A DNA stretch of 64,000 nucleotides from an uncultured cyanobacterium (GTDB lineage: Bacteria > Cyanobacteriota > Cyanobacteriia > Cyanobacteriales > Geitlerinemataceae). Positions within the stretch are counted from its first letter, which is position 1; the number at the start of each line of letters is the position of its first letter. The DNA lies in the NCBI GenBank assembly GCA_937899645.1, contig CALCCD010000067.1, forward strand, positions 1 through 64,000, in the 5' to 3' direction. The translations under genes were made by a program, and so were the position numbers. Of the stretch, positions 54,282 through 63,247 are shown piece by piece. The notes beneath the pieces are model-generated. The model saw only the letters and a program-made list of their open reading frames with translations, searched no databases and was not told where the DNA came from.

Positions 54282-54762
54282 GACTGAAGCTCCTGTGAAC
54301 AGTAAGTGGTTCAAAAGTCCGGTGCAGCGCGGGCGAAAAACCGCCAAGCAAGGGCGAGAGTTTACTCCGCGCAAAATTAGGGCGATGCGATCTCGAGCTC
54401 GATCGCCGCAAACAAGCAGCTACTCCGGCGGTTTTGTTAAAAAAACTCAAAAATTACGGATTTACACGGACTCGACGCGCGTAATTACATGGAGGTTCCC
54501 CTTCTCTTCGCGTGCTGGAGGCGTCGATCGCGCGGCTACCTTGTTTCGAGTGCCCCACCGGAGCTGGCGTATCGAGCCGAGTAAACATCCCCTTTGCCCT
54601 CAGTTTCGATCGGTCCTCGATTGGGGAAGTGCGCGAGTCTGGGAGCCGGAATTTGGAACGCTTCTGGCCTCTGTGTCGTCTACTTCTTGGATAGAATCGT
54701 CGTGCGATCGCGGAAATTTTCTCGATCGCGCGTTGTAGACAGATGATTTGCGAGGGACGATC
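54282..54762. other. Gene-free region upstream of the RTX and oxygenase genes
   Basis: 481 bases between divergent genes with no supported gene. A frame open from 54280 to 54738 on the plus strand overlaps the RTX start and has no recognisable protein features, so I leave it out. A TAGAAT hexamer near 54695 may be a -10 for the oxygenase. Confidence 0.4.
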
Positions 54763-55677
54763 GTGTCGGACAAGCAAGGCGATCGCATTATCGATCTCAA
54801 GCCGACCCTGACTCAGCTAGTGGCGCGATCGGCGCAAACTCTCGAGGCCATCTTGCAAGATGACGGTATCGATGCCACCGAGCGTGCCGATATTGCGCTG
54901 CGGATCGTTGCGCTAGCCGGTGGCCTGGAGTCCCCGATCGCCGGACTCGGGCCCGTCTCGGCGAGTGCCGCCAAGCTCCAGACGGCGTCGAGCGGAGCTG
55001 TGGCCGAGCCACAGCCCCCGACCCAAAGCCCTACTCAGCTCGCCACTCCGACAGAGCCCGCCTGCGACCCGTACGCTGACTTCCCCGACTTTCTGCCCGG
55101 AAAGTACGTTCTGTTCGATGACTTTTTGCCGGTGGAGGAAAACGAGGCGGTGTTGCAGCTCGCGATCGACCGCCAAGAGGAATACGTGGCGTCTTCGACT
55201 TCGACTAATGCGGAGAAATATCGCTCGTCTTGGGTGCTGTATCCGAGCTTTTTCTCCGAGCTATACCACCGCTTTGGCGCGCGGCTGCGATCGACCGTGC
55301 CCGATGTCGTCAAGGCTCTGGAGCTGCCGGAGTTCGATATCGAAGAGCTGGAGATGCAGCTGACGGCCCACGGCGATGGCAACTTTTATAAGGTGCATAA
55401 CGACTCCGACGGTGAGGTCGTCAAACGCACCCTGACCTACGTTTACTACTTCAACCGCGAGCCAAAGCCCTATCGCGGTGGTAGCCTGCGGATGTACGAG
55501 ACCGACTACCGCAATGGCTGGATCGCCCGCCAGCAGTACCGAGATATCGAGCCCAAGAACAACCGTCTCGTCCTGTTCGACAGTCGCTGCATGCACGAAG
55601 TCTGCAAAATCGAGAGCGACTCAGCGGAATTCGCCGACTGCCGTTTTACGCTCAACGGCTGGCTGCGTCGCCCTTAG
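54763..55677 (+). CDS. Prolyl-4-hydroxylase-like 2OG-Fe(II) oxygenase
   Basis: A 304-residue protein. Residues about 1-95 are a helical and then Pro/Gln-rich leader. The oxygenase domain follows, with the iron-binding HxD in YKVHNDSDGEVVKRTLTYVYYF (H212, D214), the distal histidine in SRCMHEVCKI (H278), and the 2-oxoglutarate-binding arginine in CRFTLNGWLRR (R294). The order and spacing fit prolyl hydroxylase-type enzymes. The GTG at 54763 is preferred; a TTG start at 54748 would add five residues. A protein or peptide substrate is likely but unknown. Confidence 0.82.
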   Translation: MSDKQGDRIIDLKPTLTQLVARSAQTLEAILQDDGIDATERADIALRIVALAGGLESPIAGLGPVSASAAKLQTASSGAVAEPQPPTQSPTQLATPTEPACDPYADFPDFLPGKYVLFDDFLPVEENEAVLQLAIDRQEEYVASSTSTNAEKYRSSWVLYPSFFSELYHRFGARLRSTVPDVVKALELPEFDIEELEMQLTAHGDGNFYKVHNDSDGEVVKRTLTYVYYFNREPKPYRGGSLRMYETDYRNGWIARQQYRDIEPKNNRLVLFDSRCMHEVCKIESDSAEFADCRFTLNGWLRRP

Positions 55678-55742
55678 GAGCTGCTGTTATCAAAGAAAAC
55701 ACGGAAAATACGCGTCACTCTGCCCAGTCGCGCAAGCGCTCT

Positions 55743-56828
55743 GTGTCTATTCGACCTGTTCGATATCCTGGGGCGAAGGTTCGGCGCGGCCAGCCCGTTG
55801 CCCGCTGGCAGGATGCGGTGCTGGCGGCGATCGCGCTTGTCGCTGCTAGTAGCCTTGCCGTCGGTGGTTATGCGCTCTGGTCGCAGCGTCACCGCACCGT
55901 CGGTTACGTGTCGTTTGAGGGTGAGGCGCTGCGGCGCTACCCGTACACCAGTCGCTACCTGGTGCTGCTGGCCGACGATCGCCACTTCGACCCCGAGACG
56001 ATCGGCGAAATCTTGGCGATCCTCGATCGCGCCTACGCTTATTACCTGCAAATTACCGGCAGCGCGCCGCGCCCCTCGCCCGATAACGGCCCCGACAATG
56101 GCCCCGACAATGGCAATCTAGAACTGCTGCCGATCGCCACCGTCACTGAAACCTGCGGAGCGGGCTGCGGGCGGCTCGGCTCCAACGGCATCGAAATCCA
56201 GCCGCAATACCTCGACGAGCTGTACCTGGTGTACAAACAGTCCGGTGCGCTGCACCACCTAATTTTCTATGAGTTCGGTCGTAACTTTTGGAATGCCGCG
56301 ATCGATCGTAAGCTCGACTATCGCGAACCGGGCAAGCAGCATAAAGTCGTGGCCGAAGGCTTCGCCCTGTTTATGCAGTTCGAGGCAATGCGCGCCACGG
56401 AAACTGTTCCCGCTCCGTTTCGCGGCCTGCCCTTCGAGCGCTACCGCGCCGAAATCGATCGCTACCTGGACATTTACCTGTCCGATCCGAATCTGACCTG
56501 GGAGAATACCCTGCGGGTTTATGACTTTCCGCCGATCGAAGACTGCCGCGCGCGCCAGCTCTGCCTGAGTCCGGGAAATCTGCTCGCGGCGATGTGGCTC
56601 AACTTACGCGATCGCTACGGCGAAGACTTTACTCAGCGTTTCTTCTGGGAGGTGCAGCGGTTACCCGAAGCGCAGACCACCCAGGACGCTGTCGATAACT
56701 TCGTCATGGCGGCTTCTGCCGGGGCCGATCGCGACCTGAGCGCGCTGTTCGTCGAGACCTGGCGCTGGCCGCTCTCGCCCGATGCGCGCCAACTGCTCGG
56801 ACGTCGCTATGCTGACCCGCCTCGGTGA
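55743..56828 (+). CDS. Membrane-anchored protein of unknown function
   Basis: A 361-residue protein with one N-terminal membrane helix (AVLAAIALVAASSLAVGGYALW, about 25-46) and a large domain outside. A tandem PDNG motif (three copies, about 110-122) comes from a 12-base repeat. The helix segment LHHLIFYEFGRNFWNAAID looks like the zinc helix of basic-secretory or gluzincin peptidases, in which HExxH would be expected, but the glutamate and second histidine are not in place, so a protease call is not justified. GTG start, 65 bases after the oxygenase gene. Confidence 0.65.
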   Translation: MSIRPVRYPGAKVRRGQPVARWQDAVLAAIALVAASSLAVGGYALWSQRHRTVGYVSFEGEALRRYPYTSRYLVLLADDRHFDPETIGEILAILDRAYAYYLQITGSAPRPSPDNGPDNGPDNGNLELLPIATVTETCGAGCGRLGSNGIEIQPQYLDELYLVYKQSGALHHLIFYEFGRNFWNAAIDRKLDYREPGKQHKVVAEGFALFMQFEAMRATETVPAPFRGLPFERYRAEIDRYLDIYLSDPNLTWENTLRVYDFPPIEDCRARQLCLSPGNLLAAMWLNLRDRYGEDFTQRFFWEVQRLPEAQTTQDAVDNFVMAASAGADRDLSALFVETWRWPLSPDARQLLGRRYADPPR

Positions 56829-57021
56829 CCCGCCCCGGTAACCAGGCGTAAAGCACGCGCCGAAAACCTTGCTGCCGCGCATCTTCGCAAGTTCGTAGTA
56901 CGATCGAGCCTGGATCTTCGTGTCGCAATCTTTTTTCACAGCTTCGACCGCCGGTTCGACGTGCCCCCGTCCTTTTTGCAACCACGCCACCCATACGCTT
57001 TTCGCAAGCTAGCTTGAACTC

Positions 57022-57423
57022 ATGAAAACTGTACTCATCGTCGAAGACGACATGGTGAATGCCCGCGTCTTCTCGAAAATTCTCGCCAAACGGGGTGGCC
57101 TTGCCGTCAAACACACTGAAGATGTCGATGAGGTGATGGCGATCGCCCAGGCGCGTGAAATCGACATCATCCTCATGGACGTGTCGCTCGCCCACAGCGT
57201 TTATCAAGGCGAGCCCGTAGACGGCATCAAAATCACCCAGATGCTCAAAGCCGACCCCAACACCCAAGATCTGCCGATCATCCTGGTGACGGCCCACGCG
57301 ATGGCAGGCGATCGCGAGTCGTTCCTGACCCAGAGCGGTGCGGATGGCTATATCTCCAAGCCCGTTGTCGATCACCAAGAGTTCGTCAACCAAATTCGTG
57401 CGCTCCTGCCCGCCGACGCCTAG
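57022..57423 (+). CDS. CheY-like response regulator
   Basis: A 133-residue single receiver domain. The acidic pair is in VEDDMVN, the phosphorylated aspartate is D53 (IILMDVSLA), and the conserved threonine and lysine are in LVTAHAM (T90) and YISKPV (K113). Between the aspartate and helix 3 there is a longer loop (SVYQGEPVDG) than in CheY, as in some DivK-like regulators. Without an output domain it must act by binding other proteins. No kinase lies nearby. Its last 97 bases are duplicated directly downstream. Confidence 0.92.
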   Translation: MKTVLIVEDDMVNARVFSKILAKRGGLAVKHTEDVDEVMAIAQAREIDIILMDVSLAHSVYQGEPVDGIKITQMLKADPNTQDLPIILVTAHAMAGDRESFLTQSGADGYISKPVVDHQEFVNQIRALLPADA

Positions 57424-57427
57424 GCTC

Positions 57428-57524
57428 GACCCAGAGCGGCGCGGATGGCTATATCTCCAAGCCCGTTGTCGATCGCCAAGAGTTCGTCAACCAAATCCGC
57501 GCCCTCTTGCCCGAAGACGCCTAG
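57428..57524 (+). pseudogene. Tandem duplicate of the regulator's 3' end
   Basis: These 97 bases repeat bases 57327-57423 with about eight differences, including the stop codon. Read in the same way they give TQSGADGYISKPVVDRQEFV, then NQIRALLPEDA. There is no start codon or upstream part, so it is a remnant. The period is 101 bases. Confidence 0.9.
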
Positions 57525-57547
57525 TTTTTTCGTCTGGTTTTTTCAGC

Positions 57548-57578
57548 CGAGCGTTCTATGTTGGAACGCTCGTTGTTT
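57548..57578 (+). terminator. Probable terminator after the response regulator
   Basis: CGAGCGTTC and GAACGCTCG form a perfect nine-base stem with a seven-base loop, followed by TTGTTT. It separates the regulator and its remnant from the peptide deformylase gene. Confidence 0.6.
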
Positions 57579-57726
57579 GGGAGTTCTCTACGTCAGCGGA
57601 CTACCACGATTACAGCAAAAGCGCTCGCGTTGGGTCTTCCGGCCTTTAATTTTTGCGATCCGTTTTTTACACTCGTATACAGCACGAAATTTTCAACCGC
57701 CTGTAGGCCCCTTCCTCCGAACGACT

Positions 57727-58311
57727 ATGGCAACGACGGCCCCCCTCCTCGTCGAGAAAGTAAAACTCGCCAAAGCGCCCCTCGAGATGCACTATCTCGG
57801 CGATCGCGTCCTGCGCCAGCCCGCCAAGCGCATTTCCCGCGTCGATGACAACGTGCGCGAGCTGATCGTCAAGATGCTGCAAACGATGTACACCCAAGAC
57901 GGCATCGGCCTCGCTGCTCCACAGGTTGGCTTCAACAAGCAGCTCATCATCATCGATGTCGCCCTCGACGAGCCGACCGTGCCGCCCGTGGTGCTGATCA
58001 ATCCGAAAATTCTCGGCTCCAGCCGCGAGATCGCCCTCGGTCAGGAAGGTTGCCTGAGCATCCCGAACGTTTTCCTGGACGTGAAGCGTCCGGCGGCGAT
58101 CGAGGTCTCTTATAAAGACGAGAACGGTCGCCCGCAGAAGCGCCGCTTCGACGGTTTGCCCGCCCGCGTGATCCAGCACGAGATGGATCACCTCAACGGC
58201 GTCATGTTCGTCGATCGCGTCGAGAGCGATATCGAGCTGACCCAGGCCCTGTCGAAAGAGGGCTTTGCAGCTAAAGACGTGCGCCCTGTCAAGAAAGGCA
58301 AGAAAAAGTAG
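57727..58311 (+). CDS. def: Peptide deformylase
   Basis: A 194-residue metal enzyme that removes the formyl group from new proteins. All three motifs are intact: GIGLAAPQVG (residues 59-68), EGCLSIP (107-113) with metal ligand C109, and QHEMDHLNG (150-158) with H151, H155 and catalytic E152. The first 20 residues and the Lys-rich tail are extensions of the catalytic core. The ATG at 57727 is chosen; the frame is open through the upstream remnant from 57445, but that part is a shifted reading of it. Confidence 0.96.
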   Translation: MATTAPLLVEKVKLAKAPLEMHYLGDRVLRQPAKRISRVDDNVRELIVKMLQTMYTQDGIGLAAPQVGFNKQLIIIDVALDEPTVPPVVLINPKILGSSREIALGQEGCLSIPNVFLDVKRPAAIEVSYKDENGRPQKRRFDGLPARVIQHEMDHLNGVMFVDRVESDIELTQALSKEGFAAKDVRPVKKGKKK

Positions 58312-58434
58312 GGCGGCCTTTGTTTGGGATCGCCTCGCCGCAGCGGCGTCGCGGCGATTCGCCTGCCGGATTTAACTTTCGTGCAGCCACTCGCTCAGTC
58401 ATTCGTTCAGTCAACTTTTTATAACATCGCTGTC

Positions 58435-58635
58435 ATGGTCGGTACGCCTAAGTCGGGAATTCTGTTGATGGTTTGCTGCGTCCTGACGATTGCAGCAGTC
58501 GGCTCGATCTTCGAGCTGTCTTCGGGAATGCCCAAGTACGGCACGCCCGTTACGGGGACGATCCTGGCGCTAAGCGTGCCCCTCGCGATCTGGGCGTTCT
58601 TCGCGGCGGTGCGGGACGCGCGCGCCAATATGTAG
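58435..58635 (+). CDS. Small two-helix membrane protein
   Basis: A 66-residue protein with two predicted membrane helices (SGILLMVCCVLTIAAVGSIFEL and GTILALSVPLAIWAFFAAV) joined by a short polar loop, ending in DARANM. I do not recognise it. The ATG at 58435 is chosen because upstream codons to 58324 look non-coding. It lies 22 bases before the phosphatase gene, so the two may be co-transcribed. Confidence 0.65.
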   Translation: MVGTPKSGILLMVCCVLTIAAVGSIFELSSGMPKYGTPVTGTILALSVPLAIWAFFAAVRDARANM

Positions 58636-58657
58636 CGGGCGGACGCTCGCAGGAAAT

Positions 58658-59134
58658 ATGGCCTATAAACTGCTGTTCGTCTGCTTGGGAAATATCTGCC
58701 GATCGCCGTCGGCGGAGAATATCATGCGCCATTTGGTTAGCGCGGCGGATTTGAGCGATCGCATCACCTGCGATTCGGCGGGAACTTCGAGCTACCACAT
58801 CGGTAGCCCGCCCGATCGGCGCATGAACCAGGCGGCGCAGCGGCGGGGTTTGGAACTCGTGGGCAGCGCTCGCCAGTTCGAGGCGGTGGACTTTGAGGCG
58901 TTCGATCGCATCTTGGCGATGGATCGCTCGAATTACCGCAACATTTTGGCGCTCGATCGCGACGGGAAGTACGCAGACAAGGTGTCACTGATGTGCGACT
59001 ACTGCCGCGAGTTCGCCACGAAGGAAGTGCCCGACCCCTATTACGGCGGTGAGGAAGGCTTTAATAACGTTATCGACCTATTGTTCGATGCTTGTGGTGG
59101 TCTGCTCGATGAGGTGCGATCGGAGTTGGATTAG
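58658..59134 (+). CDS. Low-molecular-weight protein tyrosine phosphatase
   Basis: A 158-residue cytoplasmic phosphatase. The active-site loop is CLGNICRS (C9 nucleophile, R15) right at the N-terminus, and the general acid is D126 in PDPYYGG. The length is normal. In cyanobacteria such enzymes have been tied to photosystem and phycobilisome phosphorylation and to exopolysaccharide control; which applies here cannot be told. Confidence 0.95.
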   Translation: MAYKLLFVCLGNICRSPSAENIMRHLVSAADLSDRITCDSAGTSSYHIGSPPDRRMNQAAQRRGLELVGSARQFEAVDFEAFDRILAMDRSNYRNILALDRDGKYADKVSLMCDYCREFATKEVPDPYYGGEEGFNNVIDLLFDACGGLLDEVRSELD

Positions 59135-59185
59135 ATTCGCAGGAATCTCCCAGTGCCTGACGGTGCGGCTTCGATCGCGGGGCTG

Positions 59186-59219
59186 AGAAGTCCGAACTTT
59201 TACAAAAAGTCGGACTTCT
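59186..59219 (+). terminator. Strong hairpin after the tyrosine phosphatase gene
   Basis: AGAAGTCCGA (59186-59195) pairs with TCGGACTTCT (59210-59219), and the stem extends inward through CTTTT/AAAAG with a one-base bulge. No T-run follows, so it may be a bidirectional or weak terminator. Confidence 0.5.
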
Positions 59220-59249
59220 GGATTTCTCGATAGTTCAGTGAGGTGAGTC

Positions 59250-60791
59250 GTGGTGGGCAAGCATTTGGATAATCTTGGAGCGCAGCGCTTGTCTGGTTGG
59301 CTTCTGAGCGGAAGTACGGTTTTGCTCGCCAGCTTGACGGTCAGTTTGCCCGCGACCGCCACACCGATCGCGCCCGATCCCCAAGGCCCGATCGCCCAGA
59401 GTTTCAGCACCACCGATCGCGAGGCGAACTACTGGCTCAGAGCTCGCCGCTTGCTGGCCGAGCGGCTCTACACGTTGATTGCCACCCGCGAGGCGCTGCT
59501 GCTGCCCGACCCGGACGCAATCGCTGGGGTCGATCTCGATCTGTACGAAAACGTTCTCAAAACCGATCGTTTCTTGCGCGAATTTTCGGCAGATTTTGAC
59601 GAATCAGGCTGTGGTAGCACGCCTATCGCCCGTGACGACGTGTTGGTGTACTGCGCGCTGGCTTTGACCCAACCGACGATCGAGGCGTTCTTCGAGCCAC
59701 TGCGCGAGCAGCAGGATGCGATCGCCGATTTGCCGCCCAGCTCGTTTTTGCCCGACGCGATCGCCATCGGCACGCCCGGAGAACCCGACCGCCTGGCGAT
59801 CGCCGATGACGAAACGACCACATTCGACGCTGCGACCCCGCTTCCCGGCGTGACCGCCAAGCCGCCCCTGGCCCGCACGCCCCGCCGCGTCGTTCCCCCA
59901 GCCTACAGCCCGCCGCCGGAGCTGCTCGATCGCCTCGACGGGATTGTCGTGTCGCTGCTCGTCGCTCGCGAGGCCCTGCCCGCTGCCTTCGCGATCGCCC
60001 TGCCGAGTGACGAGATGGACTCTCAAAGCGCACCGATCGCCGCCGCCGGTTTCTCCACGCCCGCAGGTTCGACACCGACAGAGCCGGACGAACTACAGCC
60101 CAGGGCTGCCATTCCATCCCATACGGCTCGGCCTAACCCAGCAGACAATCGCATTCTGTCCGACGCGTCCTACATGCCCCTCGTTTCGGCGGCTCCGCTG
60201 GTCACCGTTCCCGGTCTGCCGAACGCGATGGAGGAGAGCTTCGTGCCGTCGCTGCTGCTGGAGGTGGCGGGCGATCGTCTGGCGGTGGTCTCGATGGGCT
60301 TTGACTTTGGCGCGATCGCCGATTTGGGCGAAGTCGATCTCGAAGCGCTGACCCTCGAATCCGCTTTAGATGGCCTCGACCCCGAGTTGCGCGCTGCCTT
60401 TGGCGACTATCGCCCACCGGAGACCTTTGCGGCGCTGCACGCCGATCGCCAGCGCGCCCGCACGGGGAAAACCGAGGCGCTGGGCGTGCCGGATGGCGTG
60501 GCGATTTCGCTGCCCGCGATCGCCGATCGCGTCTATTTATTTCGATCGATTCAGTACTCTCTGCCGGAATTTATCGAGACCGGGCGAGCGCTTTATGCCG
60601 AAGAGCGGCGCTATCTGGCCGGGGCGCTGGAAACACCGAGTTTCGACGCGACGATCGCCGTTCAGCTCCTCGAATCGACTGCAGACGGCGGCTATCTCAT
60701 TCGCTGGCGGCTGCTCGAGCGCTTCCCCGATCCGCAGATCGTTGATTTGCATAACTACACGAACGAGCGCACGGGGCGGACGGCGCGTTAA
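59250..60791 (+). CDS. Exported protein of unknown function
   Basis: A 513-residue protein with a signal peptide (GSTVLLASLTVSLPATATP). A helical part (about 52-160, including ANYWLRARRLLAERLYTLIA) is followed by a long Pro/Ala/Thr-rich linker (about 170-310) and a C-terminal domain (about 310-513) ending in a beta-rich region (GGYLIRWRLLERFPDPQIVDL). I do not recognise a family. Start is GTG at 59250 or the next GTG at 59253. It is not obviously linked to the antiporter operon that follows. Confidence 0.65.
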   Translation: MVGKHLDNLGAQRLSGWLLSGSTVLLASLTVSLPATATPIAPDPQGPIAQSFSTTDREANYWLRARRLLAERLYTLIATREALLLPDPDAIAGVDLDLYENVLKTDRFLREFSADFDESGCGSTPIARDDVLVYCALALTQPTIEAFFEPLREQQDAIADLPPSSFLPDAIAIGTPGEPDRLAIADDETTTFDAATPLPGVTAKPPLARTPRRVVPPAYSPPPELLDRLDGIVVSLLVAREALPAAFAIALPSDEMDSQSAPIAAAGFSTPAGSTPTEPDELQPRAAIPSHTARPNPADNRILSDASYMPLVSAAPLVTVPGLPNAMEESFVPSLLLEVAGDRLAVVSMGFDFGAIADLGEVDLEALTLESALDGLDPELRAAFGDYRPPETFAALHADRQRARTGKTEALGVPDGVAISLPAIADRVYLFRSIQYSLPEFIETGRALYAEERRYLAGALETPSFDATIAVQLLESTADGGYLIRWRLLERFPDPQIVDLHNYTNERTGRTAR

Positions 60792-60996
60792 GTTTTTATA
60801 AAAGCCTTTCGCAACGTGCGGGTTCTTCGGTTCGGCTAGCCCGCGCGATCGCTTTTATCGATACGCTTATAGGACTGGGGATCGCGAGCTACTTAGCCCG
60901 CGATTTTCGCGTCTGTGGCCCCCTGATTCGCCCATTCGCGCGGTGGCTCGCGCCGACCGCGAGATGTTGTCCTCGATCCGGAACTGACTGACGTCC

Positions 60997-61344
60997 ATGA
61001 TAGAAGCGTGCGTATTTGCAACCGTTTTGTGTGGCTTTTTCGGCCTGATTCTCAAGCGCAACCTGGTGATGAAAATCATCGCGATGGACGTGATGAGCAC
61101 TGGCACGATCGCCTATTACGTGGCGATCGCAGCACGAGGCGGTAAAATTGCGCCCCTGGCCAGCAATCCCGAGGCCACGCTCGCCCGTGGAGCGTTTGCC
61201 GACCCAGTCCCCCAGGCGGTGATCCTGACGGCGATCGTCATCGGCTTCTCGATTCAGGCGCTGATGCTGGTGGGCGTGATGAAGCTGGCCCACGATAATC
61301 CGACGCTGGAGACCGAGGCCATCGAGCGGAGCTATCGCCCATGA
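60997..61344 (+). CDS. mrpC: Na+/H+ antiporter subunit C (MrpC/NuoK-like)
   Basis: A 115-residue membrane protein with three helices, homologous to NuoK. Features are FFGLILKRNLVMKIIAMDVMS, a cytoplasmic loop, and ILTAIVIGFSIQALMLVGVMKLA, as in MnhC/MrpC. It begins an operon in which each stop overlaps the next start. Its last four bases (ATGA) overlap mrpD. The complex exports Na+ (or Li+, K+) using the proton gradient and supports salt and pH tolerance. Confidence 0.88.
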   Translation: MIEACVFATVLCGFFGLILKRNLVMKIIAMDVMSTGTIAYYVAIAARGGKIAPLASNPEATLARGAFADPVPQAVILTAIVIGFSIQALMLVGVMKLAHDNPTLETEAIERSYRP

Positions 61345-62858
61345 GCGTCTTAACGAACGCGCTCGCTGAGGCGCTGACCCCCTTAGCCGAGTACGTGCCA
61401 CTGTTGACGGTGGCCTGGGTGGCGCTGCCGTTCTCGATCGGCTTCAGTATCTACCTGCTGCCCCAGTACGATCGCATCCTGGCGCTGGGCGTCACGCTGG
61501 TCTCGACGCTGTACGCGGCGCTTGTTATCGTCGGCCAAACGCCCCAAACCTTCGAGCTGCTCGGCAGCTTTGGCGTCACCCTGGCGATCGACGATTTGGG
61601 CAGCTATTTCATCCTCACCAATGCTCTGGTGACGCTGGCTGTCCTGATGTACTGCTGGCGGACGGAAAAGCCGGACTTTTTCTACACCCAGGTGATTTTG
61701 CTGCACGGCAGCGTCAACTCGGCGTTTCTGTGTGCGGACTTTATCAGCCTCTACGTGGCGCTCGAAGTGCTCGGGGTCGCTTCGTTTTTGCTGGTGACCT
61801 ACACGCGATCGGCCAAGTCGATCTGGATCGGCCTGCGCTACCTGTTCGTCAGCAACACCGCCATGCTGTTCTACCTGGTGGGCACGGCGTTGGTGTATCG
61901 GGCCACGAACTCGTTTCAGTTTCAGGGCTTGGCGGACTCGCCACCCGAGGCGATCGCGCTGATTTTCCTCGGCCTCTCGGTCAAAGGCGGCATCTTCGTC
62001 TCGGGACTGTGGCTGCCGCAAACCCACTCCCAAGCCGAGTCGCCCGTCTCGGCGATGCTCTCCGGGGTGGTGGTCAAAACCGCCGTGCTGCCGCTGGTGC
62101 GCTGCGCGCTGCTAGTGCCAGAAGTCGAGCCGATCGTGCGGCTGCTGGGCGTCGGTACGGCGCTGCTGGGCGTCGGCTACGCGGTCTTCGAAAAAGACAG
62201 CAAGCGAATGTTAGCCTTCCACACGGTCTCGCAGCTCGGCTTTGTCCTCGCCGCGCCGCTGGTGGCCGGGTTCTACGCCCTGACCCACGGCTTCGTGAAG
62301 TCAGCGCTATTTCTGGTGGCCGGAGCGCTGCCCAGCCGAAATTTTAAAGAACTCAATAAAAAGCCGATCGCCCGCTCGCTGTGGCTGTTCGCGACGATCG
62401 CCGCCGCCTCGATTTCCGGCCTGCCGCTGCTGGCGGGCTTCGGCGCGAAGACGCTGACGATGAAGTCGCTGCTGCCCTGGCAGGTGGTCGCCATGAACGT
62501 CGCCGCTGTCGGTACGGCGATCTCCTTCGCGAAGTTTATCTTTCTGCCCCACTCGGACGAGATTAAAGCACCGGAGCAAGTCCAGCGGCTGTGGCCCGCG
62601 ATGGCGATCTTGCTCGGCGGGCTGCTGATCGCCAACGGGCTTTACCCTCCGGCCTACAGTTTTGCGAATATCGCCAAGGCCACAGCCACGGTGGCGGCGG
62701 GCTGGACGATCTATCACGCCATCATCAAGCGGCTGAGCGTTAAGCTGCCGCGCGGCCCCGAGCGTCTTGAAGACCTACTCGGCACGATGAGCCTAACTGC
62801 CGTCGGACTATTCTTGCTCGCAATTTACGTGTTTTCCAACGGAGGTTACGTGCAATGA
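61341..62858 (+). CDS. mrpD: Na+/H+ antiporter subunit D (MrpD/NuoM-like)
   Basis: A 505-residue polytopic protein of the proton-translocating NuoL/M/N and MrpA/D family. The key glutamate of helix 5 is in LYVALEVLGV, and the discontinuous-helix region contains GLSVKGGIFVSGLWLPQTHSQAESPVSAMLSGVVVKTAVLPL with the conserved lysines. This subunit is expected to form one of the ion pathways. It overlaps mrpC and mrpE by four bases each. Confidence 0.92.
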   Translation: MSVLTNALAEALTPLAEYVPLLTVAWVALPFSIGFSIYLLPQYDRILALGVTLVSTLYAALVIVGQTPQTFELLGSFGVTLAIDDLGSYFILTNALVTLAVLMYCWRTEKPDFFYTQVILLHGSVNSAFLCADFISLYVALEVLGVASFLLVTYTRSAKSIWIGLRYLFVSNTAMLFYLVGTALVYRATNSFQFQGLADSPPEAIALIFLGLSVKGGIFVSGLWLPQTHSQAESPVSAMLSGVVVKTAVLPLVRCALLVPEVEPIVRLLGVGTALLGVGYAVFEKDSKRMLAFHTVSQLGFVLAAPLVAGFYALTHGFVKSALFLVAGALPSRNFKELNKKPIARSLWLFATIAAASISGLPLLAGFGAKTLTMKSLLPWQVVAMNVAAVGTAISFAKFIFLPHSDEIKAPEQVQRLWPAMAILLGGLLIANGLYPPAYSFANIAKATATVAAGWTIYHAIIKRLSVKLPRGPERLEDLLGTMSLTAVGLFLLAIYVFSNGGYVQ

Positions 62859-63247
62859 TCTGGTACTTGGAGCTGGCGCTGCGGCTAATCATCTGGTTGC
62901 TGCTCACGGCAGATTTAAGCTGGGAAAATATCGCGATCGGCGTCGTTGTTTCGCTGCTGATTCCGCGCTGCACGAGCACGAGAATCATTCGCTTGCGAGA
63001 CTGGTTTCATGCCGGTTGGGAGAGCCTGGTGGCCATCCCCCAAGCCTACAAAGAAGCCTTCGAGATTATGCTTCGGCCCCATGCTTTCGAGGAAACCACC
63101 CTCGAGCAGGTGCCGCCACGTCGTACTCCCGGCTTGATTTTTCTCGATATTTTTATCATCACCTTTACGCCTAAGACGATCGTGACCCGATATCACGAAA
63201 GGGGCTGGTATGAAGTCCACTGGATTCGCCGGAGGAAGCCCGAATGA
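62855..63247 (+). CDS. mrpE: Na+/H+ antiporter subunit E
   Basis: A 130-residue protein with an N-terminal hydrophobic part (ALRLIIWLLLTADLSWENIAIGVVVSLLIP) and a cytoplasmic domain containing IPQAYKEAFEIMLRP and a late segment FIITFTPKTIVTRYHERGWYEVHWI, matching MnhE/MrpE. It supports assembly of the Mrp complex. Overlaps its neighbours by four bases (ATGA) on both sides. Confidence 0.88.
   Translation: MIWYLELALRLIIWLLLTADLSWENIAIGVVVSLLIPRCTSTRIIRLRDWFHAGWESLVAIPQAYKEAFEIMLRPHAFEETTLEQVPPRRTPGLIFLDIFIITFTPKTIVTRYHERGWYEVHWIRRRKPE

Noticed and set aside
54280-54738. Plus-strand open frame upstream of the oxygenase
   Set aside because: It overlaps the start of the RTX gene, has Arg/Ser-rich non-conserved sequence and no ribosome binding site.
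56241-56310. Zinc metallopeptidase call for the orphan at 55743
   Set aside because: The helix has no HExxH, so only a general description was given.
57445-57726. Longer N-terminus for peptide deformylase
   Set aside because: The upstream part reads the response-regulator remnant out of frame and crosses a terminator hairpin.
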